Assembly (NCBI RefSeq): GCF_029338255.1
Contig: NZ_CP119787.1
Location: forward strand, 1,860,001-1,924,000
Length of the DNA stretch: 64,000 nt
DNA from: Haloarcula halobia
GTDB taxonomy: Archaea; Halobacteriota; Halobacteria; Halobacteriales; Haloarculaceae
Direction of reading: 5' to 3'
Position numbers and translations under genes: made by a program. Positions 17,018 to 24,541 of this stretch are shown here, one piece after another. Positions within the stretch are counted from its first letter, which is position 1, and each line of letters opens with the position of its first letter. The notes beneath the pieces were generated by a model that was not told the DNA's origin, searched no databases, and worked only from the letters and a program-made list of their open reading frames with translations.

Positions 17018-18165
17018 TCTGCTGCCTCCATGATGGTGGTGATGACACAGTTGCCGAAGCCACCGACGTTACAGGCCAGCGCCGTCTCCGCGTCGACCTG
17101 CCGCGGACCGGCCTCGCCGACGAGCTGTTCGTATATCTCGACGCCCTGGGCGACGCCGCTCGCGCCGAGCGGGTGCCCCTTGGACTTGAGTCCGCCCGAG
17201 GTGTTGATCGGCAGGTCGCCGTCTTTCGCCGTCGTCCCGTCCATCGCCAGCTCCCAGGCGGTTCCCTGTTCGGCGACGCCGATGCCCTCCAGTTGCAGGA
17301 ACTCGAGGATGGTGAACATGTCGTGCAGTTCCGCGATGTCCAGGTCCGCCGGTCTTAGCCCGGCCATCTCGTAGGCGTCCTGACTGGACTGGACGACGCC
17401 GCCCATGACAGTCGGGTCGTCACGTTCGTGGACGACGTGCGTGTCGGTCGCACCACTGATGCCCGAGACGACCGCGTACTCGTCGGCGATCTCCGCGGCA
17501 CGCTCCTCGGTCGTGAACATCATCGCGGCGCTCCCGTCCGTGATGGGACAGAAGTCGTACAGCCGCAGTGGGTCGGCGATGATGGGTGACTCGAGGGCTT
17601 TCTCCATCGTGATCTCCTTCTGGAACTGCGCGTTGGGGTTGTCGACGCCGTTCCTGTGGTTCTTTACGGCGACGCGAGCCAGCGACTCGCGAGGGGCGTC
17701 GAACCGCTCCAGGTAGTGGCGTGCGGTCATCCCGGCGAACGACGGCAGGGTGACGCCGTGCTTGTACTCCGCCGGGTGGGTGATGGAGGCGATGATGTCC
17801 GTCGCCTCACCAGTCGTCTTGTGGGTCATCTTCTCCCCGCCGACCAGCAGCGTCATGTCGCTGGCGCCGGAGGCGACCGACTGCCATGCCTCGTAGATAC
17901 CCGCCCCACCCGAGGAGGAGGTCTGGTCGACCCGTTCGCTGTACGCCGGCATCAGCCCCAGGTCGTGGGCGAGCAGGTTCATCACGCCGGTCTGGCCCTC
18001 GAACTCGCCGCCCGCCATGTTCGAGACGTACAGGTGCTCTACGTCGGCGGGTGTGACGCCCGCGTCGTCGAGACACTCCTCGCCGGCCTGCGAGAGCAAC
18101 TCGCCGAGCCAGGCGTCACGTTGCCCGAATTTCGTCATCGACGCACCGATTACTGCGACTCCCAT
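17014..18165 (-). CDS. Acetyl-CoA C-acetyltransferase/thiolase (SCP2-like)
   Basis: A 383-residue thiolase of the archaeal SCP2-like type. VDQTSSSGGAGIYEAWQSV occupies the nucleophile region; the usual catalytic Cys is replaced by Ser in the SSSGG motif, as is seen in some archaeal members of this group. The C-terminal part has GLKSKGHPLGASGVAQ (GHP His) and CNVGGFGNC (the CxG Cys). It forms or cleaves beta-ketoacyl-CoA, for example acetoacetyl-CoA. The start MGVAVIGASMTKFG at 18165 is chosen over an upstream frame extension that reads as promoter DNA. It overlaps the DUF35 partner by 4 bp. Confidence 0.87.
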   Translation of the reverse strand: MGVAVIGASMTKFGQRDAWLGELLSQAGEECLDDAGVTPADVEHLYVSNMAGGEFEGQTGVMNLLAHDLGLMPAYSERVDQTSSSGGAGIYEAWQSVASGASDMTLLVGGEKMTHKTTGEATDIIASITHPAEYKHGVTLPSFAGMTARHYLERFDAPRESLARVAVKNHRNGVDNPNAQFQKEITMEKALESPIIADPLRLYDFCPITDGSAAMMFTTEERAAEIADEYAVVSGISGATDTHVVHERDDPTVMGGVVQSSQDAYEMAGLRPADLDIAELHDMFTILEFLQLEGIGVAEQGTAWELAMDGTTAKDGDLPINTSGGLKSKGHPLGASGVAQGVEIYEQLVGEAGPRQVDAETALACNVGGFGNCVITTIMEAAE

Positions 18166-18299
18166 GTGCGGTGACTCTCGGGGATACCCCCTGTAGATTT
18201 CGGTCCGACTACACATCGGGTGTGGCTGTCGTATGGCTGCTGTCCCGGCGGGTGCGAATCCACACAAGATTCATTACCGTGTCCCGGTCAGCCACGGAC

Positions 18300-18482
18300 A
18301 TGGAGGAGGCCTGGATAACACTGCAGTGTCCCGATTGCACCGAACGCTGGGAGGTAAACCCCGCCGACCTCGAGGGGCCATCCGTCGACCACGAGTGTGA
18401 CGCCTGTGGAGTGACCCATCCGGTGAGCGAGTTCTGCGAGACGAAACGCGATCTCGAGATTCTGACCGAGTTGACCGCCTGA
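18300..18482 (+). CDS. Small zinc-binding protein (DUF7836-like)
   Basis: A 60-residue protein, MEEAWITLQCPDCTERWEVN and onward. Two CxxC knuckles (CPDC at about residue 10 and CDAC at about residue 36) can hold one zinc. The C-terminus KRDLEILTEL resembles the tail of a small haloarchaeal zinc-finger family that I believe is DUF7836. The longer frame from 18171 would add 43 residues of implausible sequence crossing the thiolase promoter. It is divergent from the thiolase operon. The function of these small zinc proteins is mostly unknown. Confidence 0.65.
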   Translation: MEEAWITLQCPDCTERWEVNPADLEGPSVDHECDACGVTHPVSEFCETKRDLEILTELTA

Positions 18483-18530
18483 GCGGCCCGGACTCGGGCA
18501 CGCTCTCACGAGATGAAAAGACTAATTCAC

Positions 18531-18537
18531 TTATATG
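18531..18537 (+). promoter_or_regulatory. TATA box for the zinc-ribbon transcript
   Basis: TTATATG is centred 28 bp before the ATG at 18562 and about 99 bp before the zinc-ribbon start at 18633. The spacing predicts a transcript that begins at the upstream small ORF. Confidence 0.5.
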
Positions 18538-18561
18538 CCCAGGGCGGGGATACGTCGGACC

Positions 18562-18636
18562 ATGAACCCACTCGACTCCGGACGGGGCGTGGGGCCGCCG
18601 GGCCGGACGTGCAGGGAGGCGAGCCGTGTCCGATGA
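18562..18636 (+). CDS. Possible 24-codon leader ORF overlapping the zinc-ribbon start
   Basis: From the ATG at 18562 a 24-codon frame (MNPLDSGRGVGPPGRTCREA, then SRVR) ends in TGA at 18634-18636, overlapping the zinc-ribbon ATG (CGATGAGC). With the TATA box at 18531-18537 this ATG would be at or next to the transcript start, so a ribosome would meet it first and could re-initiate at the zinc-ribbon gene. The peptide has no recognisable family. It may be chance in GC-rich DNA, or the true zinc-ribbon start may differ. Confidence 0.3.
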   Translation: MNPLDSGRGVGPPGRTCREASRVR

Positions 18637-18779
18637 GCGGGAGCGCTGGCATCCTCTTTGTCTGCCCGGAGTGCGCAGAGCACATCGAGGTCAACGAGTC
18701 GATGAAGGCGGCGATTCTCGAGAGCGGATGCATCGTCTGCGGGACGGCCGTGTCCGCCACCGCCTTCGAGCGCGACTGA
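18633..18779 (+). CDS. Zinc-ribbon protein (DUF7560-like), 48 residues
   Basis: MSGSAGILFVCPECAEHIEV and onward: a compact zinc ribbon with CPEC at residues 11-14 and CIVC at residues 33-36. The segment IEVNESMKAAILESGC is typical of a small haloarchaeal zinc-ribbon family that I believe is DUF7560. The in-frame upstream ATG at 18513 would add 40 residues, but it lies upstream of the TATA box and is excluded. Function unknown; probable metal-binding accessory protein. Confidence 0.65.
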   Translation: MSGSAGILFVCPECAEHIEVNESMKAAILESGCIVCGTAVSATAFERD

Positions 18780-18780
18780 G

Positions 18781-19227
18781 TCAGTCCCCGGCGGACACGG
18801 CCTTCCGCCCCGAGAGCTCGGTCTCTTGCAGGCAGTGGACGCTCACGTCGGTGCGCTCTTTGTCCGCCTCCCAGATGCCAAACGCCGGCGTCTCGCCCGC
18901 TCCCAGGACCTCGATGCGATGCGGAGAGAGGTCAGCCTTCTCGAGTTTCGTCAGTTCGCCGTCGCAGATGACGCTCCGTGGCCCCGCTGCCCCGTCGAAG
19001 ACGACCAGTCGGGCCGGCGTCGACTCCTCGAGGAAGGTGTCTTTCTCGCTCGTATCGAGGTGGCCCAGCCGGAGCAGGAACTCGCCGCGTGTCTCGTCGT
19101 ACGCGTAGGAGACCGGAATCGCGTACGGCCGCTCCGTCGCGGCGAGCGAGAGGACACCGAACCCATTCGTCTCGAGAAACCGTCCGATCTCCGTCCCCGT
19201 CATCTCCACCGTCCCCTCCCCTGACAT
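18781..19227 (-). CDS. Pyridoxamine 5'-phosphate oxidase family (split-barrel flavoprotein)
   Basis: A 148-residue split beta-barrel protein: EIGRFLETNGFGVLSLAATE, then RPYAIPVSYAYDE, FLLRLGHLDTSEK and ARLVVFDG. These match the flavin-binding PNPOx-like family common in haloarchaea, often acting in F420 or FMN binding or heme/iron release. The exact activity is unknown. The start ATG is at 19227, and the gene stands alone, convergent with the zinc-ribbon gene (1-bp gap). Confidence 0.8.
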   Translation of the reverse strand: MSGEGTVEMTGTEIGRFLETNGFGVLSLAATERPYAIPVSYAYDETRGEFLLRLGHLDTSEKDTFLEESTPARLVVFDGAAGPRSVICDGELTKLEKADLSPHRIEVLGAGETPAFGIWEADKERTDVSVHCLQETELSGRKAVSAGD

Positions 19228-19282
19228 TGTTCGAGTTAATCTGTGGCCGATAGTAAGTGTGCCGGTGGCCGAGACCGGGGGC

Positions 19283-19945
19283 TCACTCTGCCAGCAACGC
19301 GTCGAGGACCTTCGACTGGGCCGCAGCGAGGTGCTCGCTGAACGTCGGCCGACTGATGCCCATCGCGTCCGCGACGTCGCTTGCGTTGGCCCGTTTCGGG
19401 TGCTCGAAGTAGCCCAGTTCGTGGGCCCTGCGAAGGGTCTCTCGCTGCCGGGCCGTCAGCGTCCCCCGGTCGACGAACACGAGGTCGTGGTCGTCGCGGC
19501 TCCCCTCCGACCGGAGCAGGCGCTGGACGTCCACCGCCGGGAACGTCTCGCGGAGGTCCGCGACGAGGTCCTGTAACGTCCCGACGTCGGGCGCGTGGAA
19601 GGTCAGGAACACCGACCCGTCCCGGACGTAGCGGTCGGCGATGGGGCAGTCGTACGTCTCGATGCAGTCGCACGGACACCGGTCGGTCCCGTCGCGCGTG
19701 TACCGGTAGACCGTCTTGTCCCCGTAGTCGAAGACCGGGTCGACGCCGTCCGGCAGGTCGGCGCCGGGGTCGACGGCGTGGTCGTCACCCTCGAGCATGA
19801 ACTCGACCGTCGTCCGGTCGGGCTCGTCGGCGTTGACGCTCTTCCTGACCGCTCGGCTCTGTGTTCCCGTCCGTGCGGCCGCCCGTGCGACGAGACAGGT
19901 CTCCCCGGGTTCGACACGGACCTCCGCGCGGATGCCGGTCCCCAT
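19283..19945 (-). CDS. Bat/HTH_10-type transcriptional regulator
   Basis: A 220-residue protein with an N-terminal sensor-like beta domain (residues 1-155, including a short Cys cluster CPCDC at about 92-96) and a C-terminal bacterio-opsin-activator HTH (LTARQRETLRRAHELGYFEH, then PKRANASDVADAMGISRPTFSEHL, residues 160-215). This is the HTH_10 signature of the haloarchaeal Bat family. The Cys cluster is unusual and could sense redox or metal (inference). It is transcribed divergently from another regulator gene at about 20065, with 65-120 bp between starts. Confidence 0.85.
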   Translation of the reverse strand: MGTGIRAEVRVEPGETCLVARAAARTGTQSRAVRKSVNADEPDRTTVEFMLEGDDHAVDPGADLPDGVDPVFDYGDKTVYRYTRDGTDRCPCDCIETYDCPIADRYVRDGSVFLTFHAPDVGTLQDLVADLRETFPAVDVQRLLRSEGSRDDHDLVFVDRGTLTARQRETLRRAHELGYFEHPKRANASDVADAMGISRPTFSEHLAAAQSKVLDALLAE

Positions 19946-19999
19946 TGGTTCGATACCTCGGGGGACACCTATCTAAATCTCCCGGCGGGAGTACTTAAA

Positions 20000-20017
20000 C
20001 CACCCATCATATGGTGG
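20000..20017. promoter_or_regulatory. Inverted repeat between divergent regulator genes
   Basis: CCACCCATCATATGGTGG has matching CCACC/GGTGG arms and a CATATG centre offset. It lies just downstream of a TATA-like ACTTAAA, a place where an autorepressor would bind. No second copy was found in the window. Confidence 0.3.
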
Positions 20018-20064
20018 ATGTCCCACTCTCACCGCACGTCGCATACGCCGAGGTAGCATCCACG

Positions 20065-20412
20065 ATGTCGTCACACGCGCACCGATTCGAGGCCAGCGGT
20101 CCGAGCGAGACACGGAGCACAGCCATCGACGAGTCGGCCCTGCTGTCGGTCCTGACCGACGAGAAGTGTCGGGGAGTCCTTCGCGCACTCGAGGCCGACT
20201 CGCTGACCGTAACGGAACTAAACGACGAACTGGGCGTCCCGGTGTCGACGCTCTACCGGAAGGTCGACTGCCTCGTAGACGCCGGACTGGTCGAGGAACA
20301 CACCCGGTTCCGGGCCGACGGGAACCACAAGAGCGAGTACGTCCGCACCGTCTCGACGGTCTCGCTCGACGTCGACCTCGAGGAGTTCACGGTCACCGTC
20401 GACGATCGCTGA
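20065..20412 (+). CDS. Winged-helix transcriptional regulator (ArsR-like)
   Basis: A 115-residue protein from MSSHAHRFEASGPSETRSTA. A winged HTH occupies residues 20-90 (LLSVLTDEKCRGVLRALEAD, SLTVTELNDELGVPVSTLYR, then KVDCLVDAGLVEEH), followed by beta strands. An upstream in-frame ATG at 20011 would add 18 residues (MVDVPLSPHVAYAEVAST). It lies only 12-20 bp from the TATA-like ACTTAAA (19993-19999), too close, so the 20065 start is preferred. It is divergent from the Bat-type regulator. The inverted repeat CCACC-N8-GGTGG (20000-20017) overlaps the promoter and could be its own operator. Confidence 0.75.
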   Translation: MSSHAHRFEASGPSETRSTAIDESALLSVLTDEKCRGVLRALEADSLTVTELNDELGVPVSTLYRKVDCLVDAGLVEEHTRFRADGNHKSEYVRTVSTVSLDVDLEEFTVTVDDR

Positions 20413-20439
20413 CGGACGGTCGGCCGCTGACCCGGTCGG

Positions 20440-20760
20440 TCAGTACTTCGCTCTCGCCGCGGCAGCCCACTCGTCGCCGCGCTCGACGTCACGGGGCCAC
20501 CGCCGCTTCCCGAACCGCCCGAGTCGCTCGGCCAGCGTCCACCGGTCGGTGTACTCGACGCTGTCGGCCGCCGGCGCGACGGCCGCCGCTCGCTGTCGGT
20601 CGGTCGCGTGTGCGCCGACGGCGCTGGCGATGGCAGCGGCCTCCGACCGACTCGCGTCCGCCGGAATTGACACCGTCAGGTCCCGCTCGACGGTCACCGT
20701 CGTGGTGCGAGCCGCCTCGGCCTCGTCGGGTCGCGCCTCGGGTTCCCTGAGTGCGGACAT
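20440..20760 (-). CDS. Propionyl-CoA/acyl-CoA carboxylase small subunit (PccX/acc operon protein)
   Basis: A 106-residue acidic protein starting [20 protein letters not shown]. The [20 protein letters not shown] segment and the C-terminal [23 protein letters not shown] are typical of the haloarchaeal 'acc operon protein'. In Haloferax mediterranei the equivalent third subunit PccX is needed for propionyl-CoA carboxylase activity. It starts one base after the pccB stop, so it is co-translated with it. The biotin-carboxylase/BCCP partner pccA, normally near, is not in this window. Confidence 0.8.
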   Translation of the reverse strand: MSALREPEARPDEAEAARTTTVTVERDLTVSIPADASRSEAAAIASAVGAHATDRQRAAAVAPAADSVEYTDRWTLAERLGRFGKRRWPRDVERGDEWAAAARAKY

Positions 20761-20761
20761 C

Positions 20762-22342
20762 TTACAGCGGGATGTTGCCGTGGTCTTTCGGCGGCGTGTC
20801 CTCGCGCTTGCGCTGGAGCAACTCCAGGTCGTCGATGAGGCGCTTGCGCGTGTCCTTCGGTTCGATGACGTCGTCGAGGTAGCCCCGCCGGGCCGGCCCG
20901 TAGGGATGGGCGAACTCCTCGCGGAACTCGTCCATCAGCGCCTGTCGCTTGGCGTCGGGGTCGTCGGCCTCGGCGATCTCGTTCCGGTAGAGGATGTTGA
21001 CCGCGCCCCGCGGGCCCAGCACGGCCATCTCGGAGCCGGGCCAGGCGTAGTTGACGTCGCTGCCGAGGAACTTCGAGGACATCACGATGTAGGCGCCGCC
21101 GTAGGCCTTCCGGACGACCACCGAGAGCAGCGGGACGGTGGCCTCGGCGTAGGCGTAGATGAGCTTCGCCCCTCTGCGGATGATGCCGTTGTGCTCCTGG
21201 TCGGTGCCGGGCATGAACCCGGGGACGTCGACGAAAGAGACGATGGGGATATTGAACGAGTCACAGAAGCGGATGAAGCGGGCGGCCTTCTCGGCGGCGT
21301 CGATGTCCAGCGTGCCCGCGCTCACGCGGGGCTGGTTCGCGACGATGCCGACCGAGCGACCGTCCATCCGGGCGAACCCGACGACGACGTTCCGGGCCCA
21401 GTTGGCGTGGGTCTCGAAGAACGACTGCTCGTCGACCACCTTGTCGATGACCTTCGTCATGTCGTAGGGCTTTCGCGGGGCCGACGGGACGATGTCGGTC
21501 ACCTCGGGAATCTCGCGTTCCGGGTCGTCCCACGGCTTGACCCGCGGCGGGTCCTCCATGTTGTTCTGGGGGAGATACGAGAGGAGCTGGCGGATGTTCT
21601 CCAGGGCCTCCTCCTCGGAGGGATACGAGAAGTGGGCGACGCCGGACTTCGAGGAGTGTGACCCGGCCCCGCCGAGCTCCTCCTTGGACACCTGCTCGCC
21701 GGTGACCGTCTCGATGACGTCCGGCCCCGTGATGAACATGTGGCTAGTGTCCTGGACCATGAACGTGAAGTCCGTCAGCGCCGGCGAGTAGGTCGCGCCG
21801 CCGGCACACGGGCCCATGATGGCCGAAATCTGTGGGATGAGCCCGCTGGCCTTCGTGTTGCGTTCGAAGATCTTGGCGAACCCGACCAGCGAGTCGACGC
21901 CCTCCTGGATGCGGGCCCCGCCGGAGTCGTTGAGGCCGATGACGGGGACGCCGGTCTCGATGGCCTTGTCCATCACCTTGCAGATCTTCTCGGCGACGAC
22001 CTCGCCGACCGAGCCACCCAGCACCGTGAAGTCGTGGGCGAAGACGAAGACCTTCCTGCCGTCGACGTCGCCGTAGCCCGTGACGACGGCGTCGCCGGGG
22101 AACGTCTTTTCCTCCATCCCGAAGTTCGTCGACCGGTGTTCGACGAAGGGGTCGACCTCGTTGAACGTCCCGTCGTCGACGAGGAAGTCGATGCGCTCGC
22201 GCGCAGTCATCTTGCCCTTCTCGTGTTGGGCCTCGATGCGTGCCTCGCCGCCGCCGAGCCTGGCTTCCGCCCGTCGCTCGCGGAGTTCCTCGACGGCGCT
22301 TCGGTCCTCGCTCTCGTCCTCGGAGTCTTCCTGTCTGCTCAT
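20762..22342 (-). CDS. pccB: Acyl-CoA (propionyl-CoA) carboxylase carboxyltransferase subunit
   Basis: A 526-residue biotin-dependent carboxyltransferase with two crotonase-fold halves. Signatures: [51 protein letters not shown] (oxyanion hole 1), [13 protein letters not shown], and [19 protein letters not shown] and [13 protein letters not shown] (second half). With pccA and pccX it carboxylates propionyl- or acetyl-CoA, feeding methylmalonyl-CoA or malonyl-CoA. The N-terminal 25 residues are an acidic extension. It follows the SDR reductase stop by one base and precedes pccX by one base, a tight three-gene operon. Confidence 0.93.
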   Translation of the reverse strand: MSRQEDSEDESEDRSAVEELRERRAEARLGGGEARIEAQHEKGKMTARERIDFLVDDGTFNEVDPFVEHRSTNFGMEEKTFPGDAVVTGYGDVDGRKVFVFAHDFTVLGGSVGEVVAEKICKVMDKAIETGVPVIGLNDSGGARIQEGVDSLVGFAKIFERNTKASGLIPQISAIMGPCAGGATYSPALTDFTFMVQDTSHMFITGPDVIETVTGEQVSKEELGGAGSHSSKSGVAHFSYPSEEEALENIRQLLSYLPQNNMEDPPRVKPWDDPEREIPEVTDIVPSAPRKPYDMTKVIDKVVDEQSFFETHANWARNVVVGFARMDGRSVGIVANQPRVSAGTLDIDAAEKAARFIRFCDSFNIPIVSFVDVPGFMPGTDQEHNGIIRRGAKLIYAYAEATVPLLSVVVRKAYGGAYIVMSSKFLGSDVNYAWPGSEMAVLGPRGAVNILYRNEIAEADDPDAKRQALMDEFREEFAHPYGPARRGYLDDVIEPKDTRKRLIDDLELLQRKREDTPPKDHGNIPL

Positions 22343-22343
22343 G

Positions 22344-23090
22344 TTACCACTCCATGCCGCCGTTGACGCCCAGCACCTGTCCGGTCATGTAACTGGACTC
22401 CTCGCCGGCGACGAACCGGACGATGGAGGCGATGTCCTCGACCGTCGCGAACCGGTCCAGCGGGATGTTCCGCAGGATCTTCTCCTGGACCCGCTCGGGG
22501 ACTTCCTCCAGCATGTCGGTGCGGACGAACCCGGGCGCGACGCAGTTCGCCGTCGACCCGGTGTGAGCGAGTTCCAGTGCGAGCGTGCGCGTGAACCCGA
22601 ACAGCCCGGACTTCGTCGTCGCGTAGTTGGCCTGCCCGATGTTGCCCTGCTGGCCGACGACGCTCGAGATGTTGATGAGTCGCCCGTTCTCGGCGTCGCG
22701 GATGTCGTCGTAGAAGGCGTCGGTGCAGTTGAACACGCCGCCGAGGTTGACGTCGATGACGGTCTGCCAGTCCTCGCGGGACATGTTCTCGAACTTCTTG
22801 TCGATGGTGATGCCAGCGTTGTTGACGAGCACGTCCGGCGCCCCGAACTCGTCCACCACGGCGTCTCGCATCTCCCGGACCTCGTCGTGCTTGGCCACGT
22901 CCGCCTGGACGGCGACGGCCTCGCCCTGCCCCATCTCCGCTATCGTGTCGACTACCTCGCGGGCTTCCCCCTCGGAGGACCGGTAGTTGACGACCACGTT
23001 GGCGCCGTGTTCGGCCAGGTCCTCGGCGATACCTCGACCGATACCTCGCGACGAGCCGGTGACGACACAGGTCTGGTCCTTCAGATACAT
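22344..23090 (-). CDS. SDR-family 3-oxoacyl reductase (FabG/PhaB-like)
   Basis: A 248-residue short-chain dehydrogenase. The NADP site is TGSSRGIGRGI at residues 12-22, then NNAGI; the catalytic Ser-Tyr-Lys set is INISSVVGQQG...YATTKSGLFGF. The C-terminal MTGQVLGVNGGMEW is the FabG/PhaB ending. It likely reduces acetoacetyl-CoA or another 3-oxoacyl-CoA with NADPH; in haloarchaea such proteins serve polyhydroxyalkanoate synthesis (PhaB) or acyl-chain metabolism. It is first in the operon with pccB and pccX. No PHA synthase gene is present here, so the pathway is uncertain. Confidence 0.88.
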   Translation of the reverse strand: MYLKDQTCVVTGSSRGIGRGIAEDLAEHGANVVVNYRSSEGEAREVVDTIAEMGQGEAVAVQADVAKHDEVREMRDAVVDEFGAPDVLVNNAGITIDKKFENMSREDWQTVIDVNLGGVFNCTDAFYDDIRDAENGRLINISSVVGQQGNIGQANYATTKSGLFGFTRTLALELAHTGSTANCVAPGFVRTDMLEEVPERVQEKILRNIPLDRFATVEDIASIVRFVAGEESSYMTGQVLGVNGGMEW

Positions 23091-23276
23091 GTGTCAGGTG
23101 TGCAACCCCCGTGGTCTGGTGTATTCATCTCTCACCATAGACGGCAAAGCACAGGCAAATAATAGTTCGCCTTATAGTTCGGTAATCCCCGAACCGGGAA
23201 TAGAATGACCTTGCTACGGCCCCCAACCTGTGGACACGTATACAGATACACGTGGGAACCGTTCGGCCTGCATACA

Positions 23277-23292
23277 TTTAGGCCGACCTAAA
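23277..23292. promoter_or_regulatory. Iron box 1 upstream of the GT75-type gene
   Basis: TTTAGGCCGACCTAAA is a TTTAGG-N4-CCTAAA inverted repeat, the DtxR/SirR/Idr operator type. It lies 42 bp upstream of the ATG at 23335, over the expected upstream promoter element, with a second box centred 28 bp further downstream. Confidence 0.75.
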
Positions 23293-23304
23293 ACAGAAAA
23301 CCTC

Positions 23305-23320
23305 TTTAGGGCGGCCTAAA
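23305..23320. promoter_or_regulatory. Iron box 2 upstream of the GT75-type gene
   Basis: TTTAGGGCGGCCTAAA is the second TTTAGG-N4-CCTAAA box, 14 bp upstream of the start. Its centre is 28 bp from box 1, nearly three helical turns, so two repressor dimers or a bridged complex could occupy the same DNA face. Confidence 0.75.
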
Positions 23321-23334
23321 GAATCTCGTGTACG

Positions 23335-24498
23335 ATGACTACGGACATCTGCGTCGTCGTGCCGACCGTACGTAACCACGAGTGTCTGCGCGAGTATTGC
23401 CAGAACGCCCGGGACCACGGGTTCGACCTCGACCGACTCTTCTTCGTGCTCGTCACGGAGGACTTCTGTGACACCGAGGCGATGGAACGGATGCTGGCAG
23501 AGGAAGGCGTCGCCGGAGCGGTGTTCGACGGCACCGCCCGCGAGGTGTGGTTCGCCGACCACGGCGTCGCCGAGTACGACCACCTCGTCCCGGCGGCCAG
23601 TCACGCCCAGACCTCCTTTGGCCTGCTGTACCTCTGGGCCAACGACTTCGAGTACGGCTTTTTCGTCGACGACGACACGCTGCCCCACGAGGACGTCGAC
23701 TTCTTCGGGACCCACATGGAGAACCTCGCCTTCGAGGGCGAGGTCGAACGCGTCCGGTCCGACGAGAACTGGGTCAACGTGCTCTACCAGAACGAGGACG
23801 AACATGGGCTCTACCCGCGCGGGTACCCCTACGCCGCGATGGACGAGTCGGTGGAGACCGACACCACCTACGTCGACGACGTCGTGGCCTCCCAGGGACT
23901 GTGGACCAACGTCCCGGACCTCGATGCCGTCCGCATCCTGATGGACGGCGACCTGCAGGGCCAGGCCCAGACCCGGACCTCGGCGTCTGACTTCGGCGAG
24001 GACTTCGTCGCCGCCGGGGGCAACTACCTCACCGTCTGCTCGATGAACCTCGCGTTCCGCCGCGAGGTCGTCCCGGCGTTCTACCAGCTGCCGATGGACG
24101 ACAACGAGTGGGACGTCGGCCGGTTCGACGACATCTGGTCGGGCGTGTTCCTCAAGCGCGCGGCGGACCTGCTGGACAAGCACATCTACAACGGCGGGCC
24201 GCTCTGTGAGCACAACAAGGCGCCGCGCTCGACGTTCTCGGACCTGACAAACGAGGTCCACGGCTTGGAGCTCAACGAACACGTCTGGGAGATCGTCGAC
24301 GACGCCGCCGACGACGCCGACTCATACCGCGAGGCCTTCGACGCCATGGGTGAGGCGCTCGCCACCGGCGATTTCAGCGATTGGGAAAACGGGGCCTTCC
24401 TTAACTACTGCGGGGAGTTCATGCTCGACTGGCTCGAGTGCCTGGCCGAACTCGACTCGCGACGGGCCGACCGCATCCCCGTCACGGCCGACGATTAA
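23335..24498 (+). CDS. Alpha-1,4-glucan-protein synthase-type (RGP/GT75-like) protein
   Basis: A 387-residue member of the reversibly glycosylated polypeptide family; plant members are UDP-arabinopyranose mutases. The alignment with plant RGPs that I can see by eye includes YGFFVDDDTLPHED (DDD metal/nucleotide motif, about residues 103-116), YPRGYPYAAMDES, ASQGLWTNVPDLDAV, CSMNLAFRREVVPAFY and GRFDDIWSGVFLK. In plants the arginine that becomes glycosylated follows the RGYPF motif; here the corresponding positions read AAMDES, so self-glycosylation may not be conserved. It is cytoplasmic with no membrane span. It is preceded by two iron boxes and followed, 43 bp later, by the iron ABC transporter, which has its own box. 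Confidence 0.85.
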   Translation: MTTDICVVVPTVRNHECLREYCQNARDHGFDLDRLFFVLVTEDFCDTEAMERMLAEEGVAGAVFDGTAREVWFADHGVAEYDHLVPAASHAQTSFGLLYLWANDFEYGFFVDDDTLPHEDVDFFGTHMENLAFEGEVERVRSDENWVNVLYQNEDEHGLYPRGYPYAAMDESVETDTTYVDDVVASQGLWTNVPDLDAVRILMDGDLQGQAQTRTSASDFGEDFVAAGGNYLTVCSMNLAFRREVVPAFYQLPMDDNEWDVGRFDDIWSGVFLKRAADLLDKHIYNGGPLCEHNKAPRSTFSDLTNEVHGLELNEHVWEIVDDAADDADSYREAFDAMGEALATGDFSDWENGAFLNYCGEFMLDWLECLAELDSRRADRIPVTADD

Positions 24499-24509
24499 AA
24501 CGCAAACCA

Positions 24510-24525
24510 TTTAGGTAAACCTAAA
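24510..24525. promoter_or_regulatory. Iron box upstream of the iron ABC transporter
   Basis: TTTAGGTAAACCTAAA, inverted repeat TTTAGG-N4-CCTAAA, ends 16 bp before the ATG at 24542, in the only 43-bp gap between the GT75-type gene and the binding-protein gene. The transporter may thus have its own iron-controlled promoter. Confidence 0.8.
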
Positions 24526-24541
24526 ACTACTACATTACAAC

